From contig JBFGJY010000033.1 of NCBI GenBank assembly GCA_041576975.1, positions 1-26,815 of the forward strand: a stretch of 26,815 bases of DNA, in the 5' to 3' direction. The stretch is from JBFGJY01 sp041576975. GTDB taxonomy: Bacteria; Pseudomonadota; Gammaproteobacteria; UBA4575. This document shows, one piece after another, positions 8,719 to 16,348 of this stretch. The position numbers were made by a program, and so were the translations under genes. Each line of letters opens with the position of its first letter. Position 1 is the first letter of the stretch. The notes beneath the pieces are model-generated. The model was not told where the DNA came from and did no database searches. It was given only the letters and a program-made list of their open reading frames with translations.

Positions 8719-9618
8719 ATGAAGTCAGCGCATAATATTGAAATGTTTCGTGGAGTACTTGAAAAAAATGTTTCGCTAGCGCGTTTTACTAGTTGGAAAG
8801 TAGGAGGAATAGCTGATGTATTGTATCGACCTGCAGATTTAATGGATTTAAGGGATTTTCTGGTAACACTTGATACGTCTGTTCCTATTACCTGGCTTGG
8901 AAGAGGGACTAATGTGTTAGTTCGCGATGGTGGAATTCGAGGTGTAGTGATTCTATTGCACGGTTGTTTAAATCAACTTAAGTATTCAGTATCCACAACG
9001 ATTCGAGCCGAAGTTGGAGTATCTTGTGCAAAATTGGCACGATTTAGTGCGGACAAAGATTTAGTTGGTGCAGAATTTCTTGCCGGAATTCCAGGTACGG
9101 TGGGGGGCGCCTTGGCGATGAACTCAGGTGCTTATGGTAGTGAAACCTGGGATTTCGTTATTCAAGTGGAAACGATTGATCGTTTCGGTCAATTTCATAC
9201 ACATAATTCAAAAGATTTGAGTGTGGGTTATCGTTCAGTCAAAGGGCTAGAAGATGAATGGTTTGTAGCAGCATTATTTAAGTTTTCAGTCGGCGATGGT
9301 AAGCAAGCGCGTGACAAGATCCGTGAATTATTGAATAAGCGTAACGCATCGCAACCGGTAGGAAATCAAAGTTGCGGGTCCGTGTTTCGAAATCCTGATA
9401 ATGACCATGCCGCCAGATTAATAGAAATGTGTAATTTAAAAGGCGTGTCTGTGGGAGGGGCGCAGGTTTCCATCAAACATGCCAACTTCATCATTAATTC
9501 GGGCGGGGCAACTGCAAAAGATATTGAAGAGCTAATTTTGAAAGTACGCACAACCATAGAAAATAAATGCGGCGTATCTCTTGTGCCAGAAGTAAAGATC
9601 ATAGGTGAAGCTGCATGA
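8719..9618 (+). CDS. murB: MurB, UDP-N-acetylenolpyruvoylglucosamine reductase
   Basis: FAD- and NADPH-dependent enzyme that reduces enolpyruvyl-UDP-GlcNAc to UDP-MurNAc. It has 299 residues, shorter than the roughly 340 of E. coli MurB. The FAD-binding segment GRGTNVLVRDGG is at 61-72, and AEFLAGIPGTVGGALAMNSGAYG at 118-140. GYRSVKG follows (R172), then QPVGNQSCGSVFRNP at 212-226, whose S221 is the expected general acid. VPEVKIIGE near the C-terminus supplies the active-site Glu (E291). The compact length and the SCGSVFRNP context resemble the type II form, which lacks the extra loop of the enterobacterial type I form. The stop overlaps the ddl start by 4 nt. Confidence 0.97.
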   Translation: MKSAHNIEMFRGVLEKNVSLARFTSWKVGGIADVLYRPADLMDLRDFLVTLDTSVPITWLGRGTNVLVRDGGIRGVVILLHGCLNQLKYSVSTTIRAEVGVSCAKLARFSADKDLVGAEFLAGIPGTVGGALAMNSGAYGSETWDFVIQVETIDRFGQFHTHNSKDLSVGYRSVKGLEDEWFVAALFKFSVGDGKQARDKIRELLNKRNASQPVGNQSCGSVFRNPDNDHAARLIEMCNLKGVSVGGAQVSIKHANFIINSGGATAKDIEELILKVRTTIENKCGVSLVPEVKIIGEAA

Positions 9619-10544
9619 TGCACAAACCGCACTTTGGTAAGGTAGCTGTGTTGATGGGGGGGCAGTCTGCAGAACGTGAAATTTCGCTAAAGAGTGGTGC
9701 AGCGGTGTTAAGTGCATTAACTGCTATGCAGATTGAAGCAGATGGTATCGATGTTTCCACCGATATATTTGAACAGTTACGCGTGGGTAACTATGCTCGT
9801 GCCTTCATAGCATTACATGGGCCATTTGGTGAAGACGGCAGTATTCAGGGAGGTTTAGAAGTAATTGGTTTGCCTTACAGTGGTAGCGGCGTGATGGCTT
9901 CAAGTATTTGTATGAATAAATTGATGACTAAACAGATTTGGTTAGGTCGTCAGATTCCTACTCCAAATTATTGTGTACTGAAAAACACTATTAACCAAGA
10001 TGCATTAGTGAAAGAACTTGGGCTGCCAATGATTTTTAAGCCCATATCTCAAGGCTCAAGCTTAGGAATGACTAAAGTCAATTTAAAAGAAGAAATTACT
10101 TTAGCTTGGAAACATGCACGTGAATTTGAAGAAACAGTAATTGCAGAACAATGGGTTGAGGGTCAAGAATACACCGTAGCTATCCTTGATGGTCGTGCTT
10201 TACCTATGATTCGATTAGAAACCCCTCGAACATTCTATGATTTTGATGCGAAGTATCATTCTAATGACACCAAATATCATTGTCCTTGTGGACTGCCTAA
10301 ATCGTTAGAAACAGAAATTCAGAATTTAGCTTTACAAGCATTCGAGGCAACTGATGCATCGGGTTGGGGGCGTGTCGACGTAATGCTAGATGATAATAAT
10401 CAACCATGGTTTTTAGAAATCAATACTGTGCCGGGTTTGACTGATCATAGCCTGGTGCCTATGGCAGCGAAGGTCGAAGGTATTAGTTTTAATGAGTTAG
10501 TAAGAAAAATTTTAGAAACCTCGCTGCCACAACATGTTACTTAA
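9615..10544 (+). CDS. ddl: D-alanine--D-alanine ligase
   Basis: ATP-grasp enzyme that joins two D-alanines for MurF. The product is 309 residues, matching the DdlB group found in dcw clusters. GGQSAEREISLKSG at 15-28 holds the catalytic Glu (E20). Further motifs are LHGPFGEDG (68-76), the nucleotide loop QGSSLGM (146-152), EQWVEGQEYTVA and the omega-loop region FYDFDAKY (207-214), whose final Tyr is that of D-Ala:D-Ala rather than D-Ala:D-Lac ligases. The metal-binding segment FLEINTVPGLT is at 266-276. Two adjacent ATG codons (9615, 9618) are possible starts. The first overlaps the murB stop as ATGA and has AGGTGA upstream. The 3' end overlaps ftsQ by 11 nt. Confidence 0.97.
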   Translation: MMHKPHFGKVAVLMGGQSAEREISLKSGAAVLSALTAMQIEADGIDVSTDIFEQLRVGNYARAFIALHGPFGEDGSIQGGLEVIGLPYSGSGVMASSICMNKLMTKQIWLGRQIPTPNYCVLKNTINQDALVKELGLPMIFKPISQGSSLGMTKVNLKEEITLAWKHAREFEETVIAEQWVEGQEYTVAILDGRALPMIRLETPRTFYDFDAKYHSNDTKYHCPCGLPKSLETEIQNLALQAFEATDASGWGRVDVMLDDNNQPWFLEINTVPGLTDHSLVPMAAKVEGISFNELVRKILETSLPQHVT

Positions 10545-11343
10545 CGTGAAACGAAAAAGACGTAATTCAAGAGTTAAGCAAAAAGCAGCGAAAAGACTTT
10601 TTTCATTACGTGATGCATGGGATGTTATGGTAATTGTATTACTGCTAAGTATTGTTGTTTATTTTTCGCACTATGTTCGAAATAATCATGCTTCCGTGTA
10701 TGTGTGGCCACAGATCAAATATGTAAAAGTTAACGGAAATGTAAACACAAAAAATCATCAAGACCTTAAAAATATTATTAGCAAACGAATTTCAGGAGGG
10801 TTTTTTCGTGTACCAATGGATCAACTTGAGCAGGAATTGGCAGAAATACCCTGGGTATATCGCGCAACGGTACAAAGATTTTGGCCCAATACACTGGCAG
10901 TAAAAATTTATGAAGAAGTCCCTATTGCAAGATGGGGGGATACGGGATTGATGAATGCGTATGGTGAATTGTTTTTTCCAGACTCAACAGAATCATACTC
11001 ATCCTTACCTATGCTATATGGCGAAAAATTCCGAGCAAAAGATTTGGCCGGAGTGTTTGAAGATAGCATGATCCAGTTAAAGCCGTTGGGTTTGCAACTT
11101 CGTGGCTTATTTGAGGATGAGCGTCAATCCAAACACTTAGTTTTGTCAAATGGGCTTGTTCTAGCAATTGGTGATGGTGATGTGACCAAAAAGATGAAGC
11201 GTTTTCTTACTGCGTATGAGCAATACCTAGCTCCACATTTAGTAGAAGTGAAGAAAATTGATCTACGCTACACCAACGGGTTGGCAGTTGAATGGAAAAA
11301 TTCGAAATTAGCAAACAACTTAGCATTGGAACGTAATTTATGA
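10534..11343 (+). CDS. ftsQ: FtsQ, divisome scaffold protein
   Basis: Bitopic inner-membrane protein that, with FtsL and FtsB, links early and late divisome proteins. It has 269 residues. A basic cytoplasmic tail (KRKRRNSRVKQKAAKR, 6-21) is followed by one membrane segment at about 31-48, then a periplasmic POTRA domain starting at IKYVKVNGNVN. PWVYRATVQRFWPNTLAVKI and EEVPIARWG are characteristic of FtsQ/DivIB. A beta domain follows to the C-terminus. The ATG at 10534 overlaps ddl by 11 nt; a GTG at 10546 is an alternative. The TGA overlaps the ftsA ATG. The sequence is divergent, as is usual for FtsQ, but order and architecture are unambiguous. Confidence 0.95.
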   Translation: MLLNVKRKRRNSRVKQKAAKRLFSLRDAWDVMVIVLLLSIVVYFSHYVRNNHASVYVWPQIKYVKVNGNVNTKNHQDLKNIISKRISGGFFRVPMDQLEQELAEIPWVYRATVQRFWPNTLAVKIYEEVPIARWGDTGLMNAYGELFFPDSTESYSSLPMLYGEKFRAKDLAGVFEDSMIQLKPLGLQLRGLFEDERQSKHLVLSNGLVLAIGDGDVTKKMKRFLTAYEQYLAPHLVEVKKIDLRYTNGLAVEWKNSKLANNLALERNL

Positions 11344-12575
11344 GTCGGAAAATGGAAAAAGGGATGATGGTTGGTTTAGACATCGGCACCTCTAAGGTCA
11401 CAGCAGTTGTGGGCGAGGTGAATGGGGAGCATCAGTTAGAAATCATCGGCATAGGTTCACATCCATCAAGAGGTTTAAAAAAAGGAGTTGTAGTAAATAT
11501 TGAATCGACAGTTCAATCAATTCAGCGTTCTATTGAAGAAGCAGAATTAATGGCAGGCTGTCAAATTCATTCGGTATATGCAGGAATTGCGGGTAACCAC
11601 ATACGCAGCATGAATTCACACGGTATTGTCGCTATAAAAGATCGGGAAGTGTCTGCAGGAGATGTTGAACGTGTCATTGATGCAGCAAGAGCGGTTGCAA
11701 TTCCAGCAGACCAAAGAGTACTGCATGTCATGCCACAAGAATTTGTGATTGACCAGCAAGAAGGTATTCGTGAACCAATTGGAATGTCAGGTGTGCGCCT
11801 TGAGGCAAAAGTTCATTTAGTGACGGGGGCCGTAAGCGCAGCACAAAATATTATTAAATGTGTACGTCGTTGTGGTTTAGAAGTTGACGATATTATATTA
11901 GAGCAACTTGCATCAAGTTATTCTGTTCTGACTGAAGATGAAAAAGAATTAGGAATATGTTTAGTTGATATTGGTGGTGGTACTACTGATGTTGCGGTGT
12001 TTACCGATGGGGCAATTAAACACACTGCAGTAATTCCTATTGCTGGCGATCAAGTGACCAATGATATTGCTGTCGCGATGCGCACACCTACACAATATGC
12101 AGAAGAAATTAAAATTAAATATGCATGCGCATTACGACAACTTGCGAATCCTGATGACACAATAGAAGTTCCAAGTGTTGGTGATCGTGAACCACGGCGT
12201 TTATCACGTCAAACTTTAGCAGAAGTAGTAGAGCCGCGTTATGAGGAATTGCTATCGCTCATACATGCAGAGTTGCGTCGTAGTGGTTTTGAAGACCTTG
12301 TCGCGGCAGGAGTTGTGCTCACGGGTGGCAGTTCAAAAATGGAAGGAGTAGTGGATTTAGCTGAAGAGGTATTTCATATGCCGGTACGCTTGGGCATGCC
12401 ACAATTCGTAACTGGATTAGTAGATGTGGTGCGCAATCCTATCCATTCAACAGGTGTTGGGTTGCTTTTATTTGGTAATCAAAACCAACAATTGAATGAA
12501 AGTTCTTTGTTTAACGAATCAGGTATGGGAGGCATATTCCATAGAATGAGGAATTGGTTTCAGGGGAGTTTTTAA
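11340..12575 (+). CDS. ftsA: FtsA, actin-like membrane tether for the Z ring
   Basis: Actin-fold ATP-binding protein that anchors FtsZ filaments to the inner membrane and recruits later divisome proteins. It has 411 residues. The phosphate-1 motif GLDIGTSK is at 12-19, the phosphate-2 motif LVDIGGGTTD at 208-217, and the adenosine motif VVLTGGSSKMEG near 329-340. The FtsA-specific 1C subdomain lies between about residues 85 and 165. The C-terminus (GIFHRMRNWFQGSF, 398-411) has alternating hydrophobic and basic residues and would form the amphipathic membrane-targeting helix. It starts as ATGA over the ftsQ stop and lies 46 nt upstream of ftsZ, its partner. Confidence 0.98.
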   Translation: MSRKMEKGMMVGLDIGTSKVTAVVGEVNGEHQLEIIGIGSHPSRGLKKGVVVNIESTVQSIQRSIEEAELMAGCQIHSVYAGIAGNHIRSMNSHGIVAIKDREVSAGDVERVIDAARAVAIPADQRVLHVMPQEFVIDQQEGIREPIGMSGVRLEAKVHLVTGAVSAAQNIIKCVRRCGLEVDDIILEQLASSYSVLTEDEKELGICLVDIGGGTTDVAVFTDGAIKHTAVIPIAGDQVTNDIAVAMRTPTQYAEEIKIKYACALRQLANPDDTIEVPSVGDREPRRLSRQTLAEVVEPRYEELLSLIHAELRRSGFEDLVAAGVVLTGGSSKMEGVVDLAEEVFHMPVRLGMPQFVTGLVDVVRNPIHSTGVGLLLFGNQNQQLNESSLFNESGMGGIFHRMRNWFQGSF

Positions 12576-12608
12576 AAACTCATATTTTTATTTGCAACAT
12601 GTAAACTA

Positions 12609-12619
12609 GAGGAGAAAGG
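12609..12619 (+). promoter_or_regulatory. Strong ribosome-binding site of ftsZ
   Basis: An AGAGGAGAAAGG-type purine run lies just upstream of the ftsZ ATG at 12622. It is among the clearest Shine-Dalgarno sequences in the window, whereas most other starts here have weak or coupled sites. It would suit the high FtsZ level cells need. It is read directly from the sequence; the effect on expression is inferred. Confidence 0.7.
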
Positions 12620-12621
12620 TC

Positions 12622-13773
12622 ATGTTTGAATTAATGGATGCATATAGCCAAAGTGCTGTAATTAAAGTTATTGGTGTCGGTGGTGGCGGTGGTAACGCCG
12701 TCCAACATATGGTCAACTCTGCAATTGAAGGCGTGGATTTTGTTTGTGCAAACACAGATTCACAGGCGCTAAAAAATACTAACGCCAAAACAGTTTTGCA
12801 ACTTGGTAGCGATATCACTAAAGGTTTGGGTGCAGGCTCAAATCCTGTAGTCGGACGTGAGGCTGCAATTGAAGACCGCGATCGTATCCATGATGTAATT
12901 GCGGGAGCAGATATGTTGTTTATTACAGCTGGTATGGGCGGAGGCACCGGAACGGGTGCGGCACCCGTAGTGGCCGAAGTTGCTAAAGAGTTAGGGATAC
13001 TGACTGTGGCAGTCGTCACCAAGCCGTTTCCTTTTGAAGGAACTAAGCGGATGCAAATTGCAAACTCAGGTATAGAGGAGCTTGCTAAGCATGTGGATTC
13101 TTTGATCACAATTCCAAATGAAAAACTGTTAACCGTCTTAGGTAAGGAAACTAATTTATTGGATGCATTTAAATCGGCTAATGATGTTTTACATGGCGCT
13201 GTACAAGGTATCGCAGAACTCATTACTTGCCCGGGTCTAATTAATGTCGATTTTGCTGATGTGCGCACGGTAATGTCAGAAATGGGAATGGCGATGATGG
13301 GATCTGGTATTTCGGTCGGTACCGAGCGTGCGCGTGAATCCGCGGAATCGGCTATTTCAAGCCCGTTACTTGAAGATGTAAATATTGCCGGTGCTAAAGG
13401 GATACTGGTAAATGTAACAGCAAGTTCCAGTCTTTCTATAGGCGAGTTTGAAGAAGTAGGTAATCATATCAAAGGCTTGGCTTCAGATGATGCAACCGTC
13501 GTCGTCGGTACGGTTATTGATGAGTCCATGAGTGACAATTTACGTGTGACATTAGTCGCTACGGGGATTGGCTCAGAATCTCTTTTCATGCCAATGAAAC
13601 CGACGGTTAAGCTTGTTGAAACGCCTGCCAGTGAGCCCGAGGCCCTCAACGAAGAGTTAGAGCGGCCTATGGCTATCCGTACGGAAAATCGCGCAAAGGT
13701 CGTAGAAAATGAGGATGAGTACGATCTTGATTATCTAGATATACCAGCGTTTTTACGTAGACAAGCCGATTGA
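12622..13773 (+). CDS. ftsZ: FtsZ, tubulin-like cell division GTPase
   Basis: Cytoplasmic GTPase that polymerises into the Z ring and organises division. It has 383 residues. The GTP-binding domain shows IGVGGGGGNAVQHM (17-30) and the tubulin signature GGGTGTGAAP at 106-115. The synergy (T7) loop NVDFADVRTVM is at 208-218, with D210 and D213 as the GTP-hydrolysis residues. A variable linker follows after about residue 320. The conserved C-terminal peptide DIPAFLRRQAD (373-383) binds FtsA, and in species that have them ZipA and ZapD; a ZapD gene is present at 21659-22444. The start is fixed by the strong upstream Shine-Dalgarno sequence. It ends the dcw run and is followed by a hairpin-rich gap. 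Confidence 0.99.
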   Translation: MFELMDAYSQSAVIKVIGVGGGGGNAVQHMVNSAIEGVDFVCANTDSQALKNTNAKTVLQLGSDITKGLGAGSNPVVGREAAIEDRDRIHDVIAGADMLFITAGMGGGTGTGAAPVVAEVAKELGILTVAVVTKPFPFEGTKRMQIANSGIEELAKHVDSLITIPNEKLLTVLGKETNLLDAFKSANDVLHGAVQGIAELITCPGLINVDFADVRTVMSEMGMAMMGSGISVGTERARESAESAISSPLLEDVNIAGAKGILVNVTASSSLSIGEFEEVGNHIKGLASDDATVVVGTVIDESMSDNLRVTLVATGIGSESLFMPMKPTVKLVETPASEPEALNEELERPMAIRTENRAKVVENEDEYDLDYLDIPAFLRRQAD

Positions 13774-13810
13774 CGGGAACTATCCCATAAGTGGGGGTTC
13801 AAAATCCCTA

Positions 13811-13856
13811 GCGACGACCTTGTAAGAATTATGTAATAATGTCGCGGTTTTTTTTT
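13811..13856 (+). terminator. Probable intrinsic terminator after ftsZ
   Basis: GCGAC (13811-13815) can pair with GTCGC (13841-13845). An inner ATTAT/ATAAT hairpin (13828-13840) stacks directly on the 3' arm, with a 12-nt bulge on the 5' side. GG and nine T residues follow (13848-13856). The long T run after a GC pairing suggests a terminator or attenuator between the division genes and lpxC, but the stem is imperfect and read-through is likely. Confidence 0.45.
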
Positions 13857-13906
13857 ATATATGGCTTCTGCTTGTGAGCGATTTGGGGGCGCTAAGCTAG
13901 AAACAG

Positions 13907-13920
13907 CTCTATTGCTAGAG
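13907..13920 (+). other. Small hairpin in the lpxC leader
   Basis: CTCTA and TAGAG can form a 5-bp stem around a TTGC loop, ending 20 nt before the lpxC GTG. It has no following T tract, so it is not a terminator. With the GTG start and poor ribosome-binding site it could influence lpxC translation, but this is only an inference. Confidence 0.25.
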
Positions 13921-13940
13921 ATCACTAGAATTTACAATCC

Positions 13941-14858
13941 GTGATAAAACAACGAACTTTAAAGAACGTCATTCGCGCTACTGGTGTCGGTTTGCACACA
14001 GGGAGTAAGGTGTACTTGACCCTACGACCTGCTCCTGTTGATACAGGTATCATATTTAGGCGAGTCGATCTCGAGCCTCCGGTAGAGATCAAAGCCAGTC
14101 CTGAGAATGTGGGTGATACTAGACTATCTACAACCTTGGTTTCGAATGGTGTGCGGATTTCCACCGTGGAACATTTATTATCGGCCATTGCTGGGCTTGG
14201 TATTGATAACGCGTACGTGGATGTAAGTGCACCAGAAGTACCTATCATGGATGGTAGTGCCGGACCTTTTGTGTTTTTAGTGCAGTCAGCGGGAATTGTA
14301 GAACAAAATGCAGCAAAAAAATTTATTCGAATCAAAAAATCTGTTGAAATAATAGAAGATGACAAATGGGCAAGGTTTGATCCATTTGATGGATTCAAAG
14401 TAGGATTTACTATTGACTTTGATCATCCGGTATTTAAGGCAGGGCCACAAAAGGCTGAAGTAGACTTTTCTACTACTTCATTTGTCAAAGAGGTCTCACG
14501 TTCACGTACATTTGGTTTTATGCGTGATTTTGAAACATTGCGGTCACGAAATCTAGCTTTAGGTGGAAGTCTTGATAATTCCATTGCTGTAGATGACCAC
14601 CGCATATTGAACGAAGATGGTCTTCGTTATGAAGATGAATTTGTAAAGCATAAAATTTTGGATGCCATTGGAGATTTATATCTGCTCGGGCATAGTTTAA
14701 TTGGTGCCTTTAGTGGTTATAAATCTGGGCACGCATTGAATAATAGATTATTACGTAAGTTAATTGCTGAAACAGAGGCTTGGGAAGAAGCGACATATGA
14801 AGATAATGAAGAGGCGGTACCAATATTTTATAGCCGCCCGGTAAGTGCTGGAGCGTAG
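13941..14858 (+). CDS. lpxC: LpxC, UDP-3-O-acyl-GlcNAc deacetylase
   Basis: Zinc-dependent enzyme of the committed step in lipid A synthesis, removing the N-acetyl group from UDP-3-O-acyl-GlcNAc in the cytoplasm. It has 305 residues, the usual length. Zinc ligands are H78 (TVEHLL), H237 and D241 (KHKILDAIGDLY). E77 and H264 (KSGHALNN) are the expected catalytic residues. The start is GTG at 13941, because the N-terminus IKQRTLKNVIRATGVGLHTG matches the family from residue 2 and no ATG fits. No good Shine-Dalgarno sequence is seen. The C-terminus ends SRPVSAGA, unlike the AVLA-type tail that E. coli LpxC uses for FtsH turnover. It lies 167 bp after ftsZ and converges on the dciA-like gene. Confidence 0.98.
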   Translation: MIKQRTLKNVIRATGVGLHTGSKVYLTLRPAPVDTGIIFRRVDLEPPVEIKASPENVGDTRLSTTLVSNGVRISTVEHLLSAIAGLGIDNAYVDVSAPEVPIMDGSAGPFVFLVQSAGIVEQNAAKKFIRIKKSVEIIEDDKWARFDPFDGFKVGFTIDFDHPVFKAGPQKAEVDFSTTSFVKEVSRSRTFGFMRDFETLRSRNLALGGSLDNSIAVDDHRILNEDGLRYEDEFVKHKILDAIGDLYLLGHSLIGAFSGYKSGHALNNRLLRKLIAETEAWEEATYEDNEEAVPIFYSRPVSAGA

Positions 14859-14872
14859 TTGTTACATGCTCA

Positions 14873-14895
14873 AGTAGTTGATTTTATCAATTACT
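14873..14895. other. Hairpin between convergent lpxC and dciA-like gene
   Basis: AGTAGTTGA (14873-14881) and TCAATTACT (14887-14895) pair over nine positions, one of them G-T, around a TTTTA loop. It lies where the two convergent genes meet and includes the dciA stop codon. Neither strand has a following T run, so it is at best a weak bidirectional stop signal or 3'-end stabiliser. Confidence 0.3.
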
Positions 14896-15312
14896 AGTAT
14901 TACGCAGTGCTAGACGCTGTAACGCTTCCTGTAAACCCGTGTCTTTAATGCTGGTTGCACACTCGTTGATGAGTCGTGCGCTTGGGTTTGAAAGGGAGAG
15001 GGGCTTAGTCGGTGGTTCTACGCCGCTGGCAACATTACTGATTCTAATCTTTATTCGGTTCAGGTATTCCTTTACAGTGAGGCTTAGTTCTTGATTCAGC
15101 TGCTTTAGGATTTCATGCTGTTGAAACCGGATTAGGCTAGCACGGCTAGGATCATTCGTGATAATCGTGAGGGTGCGATTTTCGATGCTTGCGACCCAAC
15201 AGTGACGAGCAAGGTCTGTAGGCATTTGCATCCTTAGACTTAATGTGAGTCTGTGCAAAAGCTTTGCTTTTTTTCGCAGGTCTAAACCGATGTATGAAGA
15301 AAGTTTTTGCAT
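14887..15312 (-). CDS. dciA: DciA-like protein (DUF721), putative replicative helicase loader
   Basis: A DUF721-family protein of 141 residues. DciA proteins interact with DnaB and help load it at replication origins in bacteria lacking DnaC or DnaI. The family pattern is visible: a leucine-rich first helix (KKAKLLHRLTLSL), LARHCWVASIENRTLTIITN, then SRASLIRFQQHEILKQLNQ and a valine/arginine strand (YLNRIKIRISNVA). The C-terminal 50 residues are low in conservation, with a Pro/Ser-rich stretch. I chose the ATG at 15312. An in-frame TTG at 15348 would add 12 residues, and neither has a clear Shine-Dalgarno sequence. It is the only reverse-strand gene between murE and the Nudix gene, convergent with lpxC and divergent from the M23 gene. 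Family assignment is by pattern recognition. Confidence 0.8.
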   Translation of the reverse strand: MQKLSSYIGLDLRKKAKLLHRLTLSLRMQMPTDLARHCWVASIENRTLTIITNDPSRASLIRFQQHEILKQLNQELSLTVKEYLNRIKIRISNVASGVEPPTKPLSLSNPSARLINECATSIKDTGLQEALQRLALRNTSN

Positions 15313-15348
15313 CTGAATTTTTACATCAAATAGGGAAATTGAATTCAA

Positions 15349-15396
15349 CTATTATGACGTTGAACAAGAGTATTCAATAATAAAATAATAAACGAT
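15349..15396. promoter_or_regulatory. Divergent promoter region between dciA-like and M23 genes
   Basis: This 48-bp AT-rich gap must carry the start signals of one or both divergent genes unless they lie inside coding sequence. On the + strand, TTGAAC (15360-15365) is followed after 18 nt by AATAAT (15384-15389), or after 15 nt by TAAAAT. This is a plausible but imperfect sigma70-like promoter very close to the M23 ATG. Confidence 0.25.
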
Positions 15397-16305
15397 ATGA
15401 ACATTATCATTTTTCCTCGCCCGCGCACACGTATCACCTATGTTAATTATCTCCATGGTTGGAGTAAAATTGGAGCATTTCTGGGTCTAATTACATTATC
15501 CGCTATTTTGCTTGGCGGCGGATATATTCTTGGTGTGTCCCTTGGCCATAAGGCAATTTTGAGTGAATGGAAAACAGATGTAGTCGAACAAAAAGAGCGT
15601 CTTAACTTAGCCAAACAAGAAAGCCAAACACAAGTCGATGCACTTACAACTAAAATTGGATTATTGCAAGCTCATGTAAATCGCATTGATGCATTAGGAA
15701 ATATGTTAGTCAATATGGCTAATCTTGATGCTGAAGAATTTAGTTTTGATTCCACTCCCGGTATGGGTGGTCCACACCTTTCCGTTGAAACCGACGTTCA
15801 AGTTGATATAGAAATCGACGCCGTGCTTGGAAGAATTAATGCAGAATTAGAGGAACGTGAACATCAGCTTCAGGTATTAAATGATTTACTCATAGATAAA
15901 AAGCTTGAACAAGAAACCTACCCTCAAGGTCGACCTGTGATTCATGGTTGGATCTCATCTTATTTTGGTAAGCGTCAAAGCCCATTTACAGGTAAATCCG
16001 AGATGCATCGAGGTGTGGATTTTGCAGGTAAATCCGGTAGCGATGTTGTTGCTGTTGCTGGCGGAATTGTCACACGAGCCGGTAAAAATGGGGGTTATGG
16101 CTATTCAGTAGAGATAGACCATGGTAATGGTTATGTAACTCGCTATGGACACAATCAGATGCTTCTGGTGCAAGCCGGTGAGGCGATCAAACGTGGACAA
16201 GTGATTGCTAAATTAGGCAGCACTGGTCGTTCCACTGGGCCGCATGTACATTATGAGGTTCTCAAAAACGGAGCTCGAATTAATCCGATGAAGTTTGTTC
16301 AATAG
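15397..16305 (+). CDS. Membrane-anchored M23 (LytM) family metallopeptidase
   Basis: A peptidoglycan-hydrolase-type protein of 302 residues. The N-terminus is cytoplasmic and basic, one membrane segment spans about 25-47, and residues about 60-110 and 140-175 form charged, probably coiled-coil helices. The C-terminal LytM domain (about 185-302) has the zinc and catalytic residues intact: H204 and D208 in HRGVDF, and H283 and H285 in HVHYE. It is therefore likely an active endopeptidase cutting stem-peptide cross-links in the periplasm, not an inactive activator of the EnvC type. It lies between dciA and secA where some gammaproteobacteria also have such a gene. An intrinsic terminator follows. 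No gene name can be given safely. Confidence 0.9.
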   Translation: MNIIIFPRPRTRITYVNYLHGWSKIGAFLGLITLSAILLGGGYILGVSLGHKAILSEWKTDVVEQKERLNLAKQESQTQVDALTTKIGLLQAHVNRIDALGNMLVNMANLDAEEFSFDSTPGMGGPHLSVETDVQVDIEIDAVLGRINAELEEREHQLQVLNDLLIDKKLEQETYPQGRPVIHGWISSYFGKRQSPFTGKSEMHRGVDFAGKSGSDVVAVAGGIVTRAGKNGGYGYSVEIDHGNGYVTRYGHNQMLLVQAGEAIKRGQVIAKLGSTGRSTGPHVHYEVLKNGARINPMKFVQ

Positions 16306-16348
16306 CTTCATTGCAGACCTTAATAAATCCAGTTAGTCTTCATCTAGC

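Noticed and set aside
12606..13268. Long reverse-strand open frame (220 codons) opposite ftsZ
   Set aside because: It lies wholly antisense to ftsZ, is Ser/Pro/Thr-rich as expected for a mirror frame, and matches no family.
13793..13821. A real tRNA or tmRNA gene after ftsZ
   Set aside because: Only the T-arm and 3' acceptor look-alike is present. The 5' acceptor strand, D arm and anticodon arm are missing and ftsZ coding occupies that space. Kept only as a finding.
13925..14398. 157-codon reverse frame opposite lpxC
   Set aside because: Antisense shadow of a strongly conserved gene, with no recognisable product.
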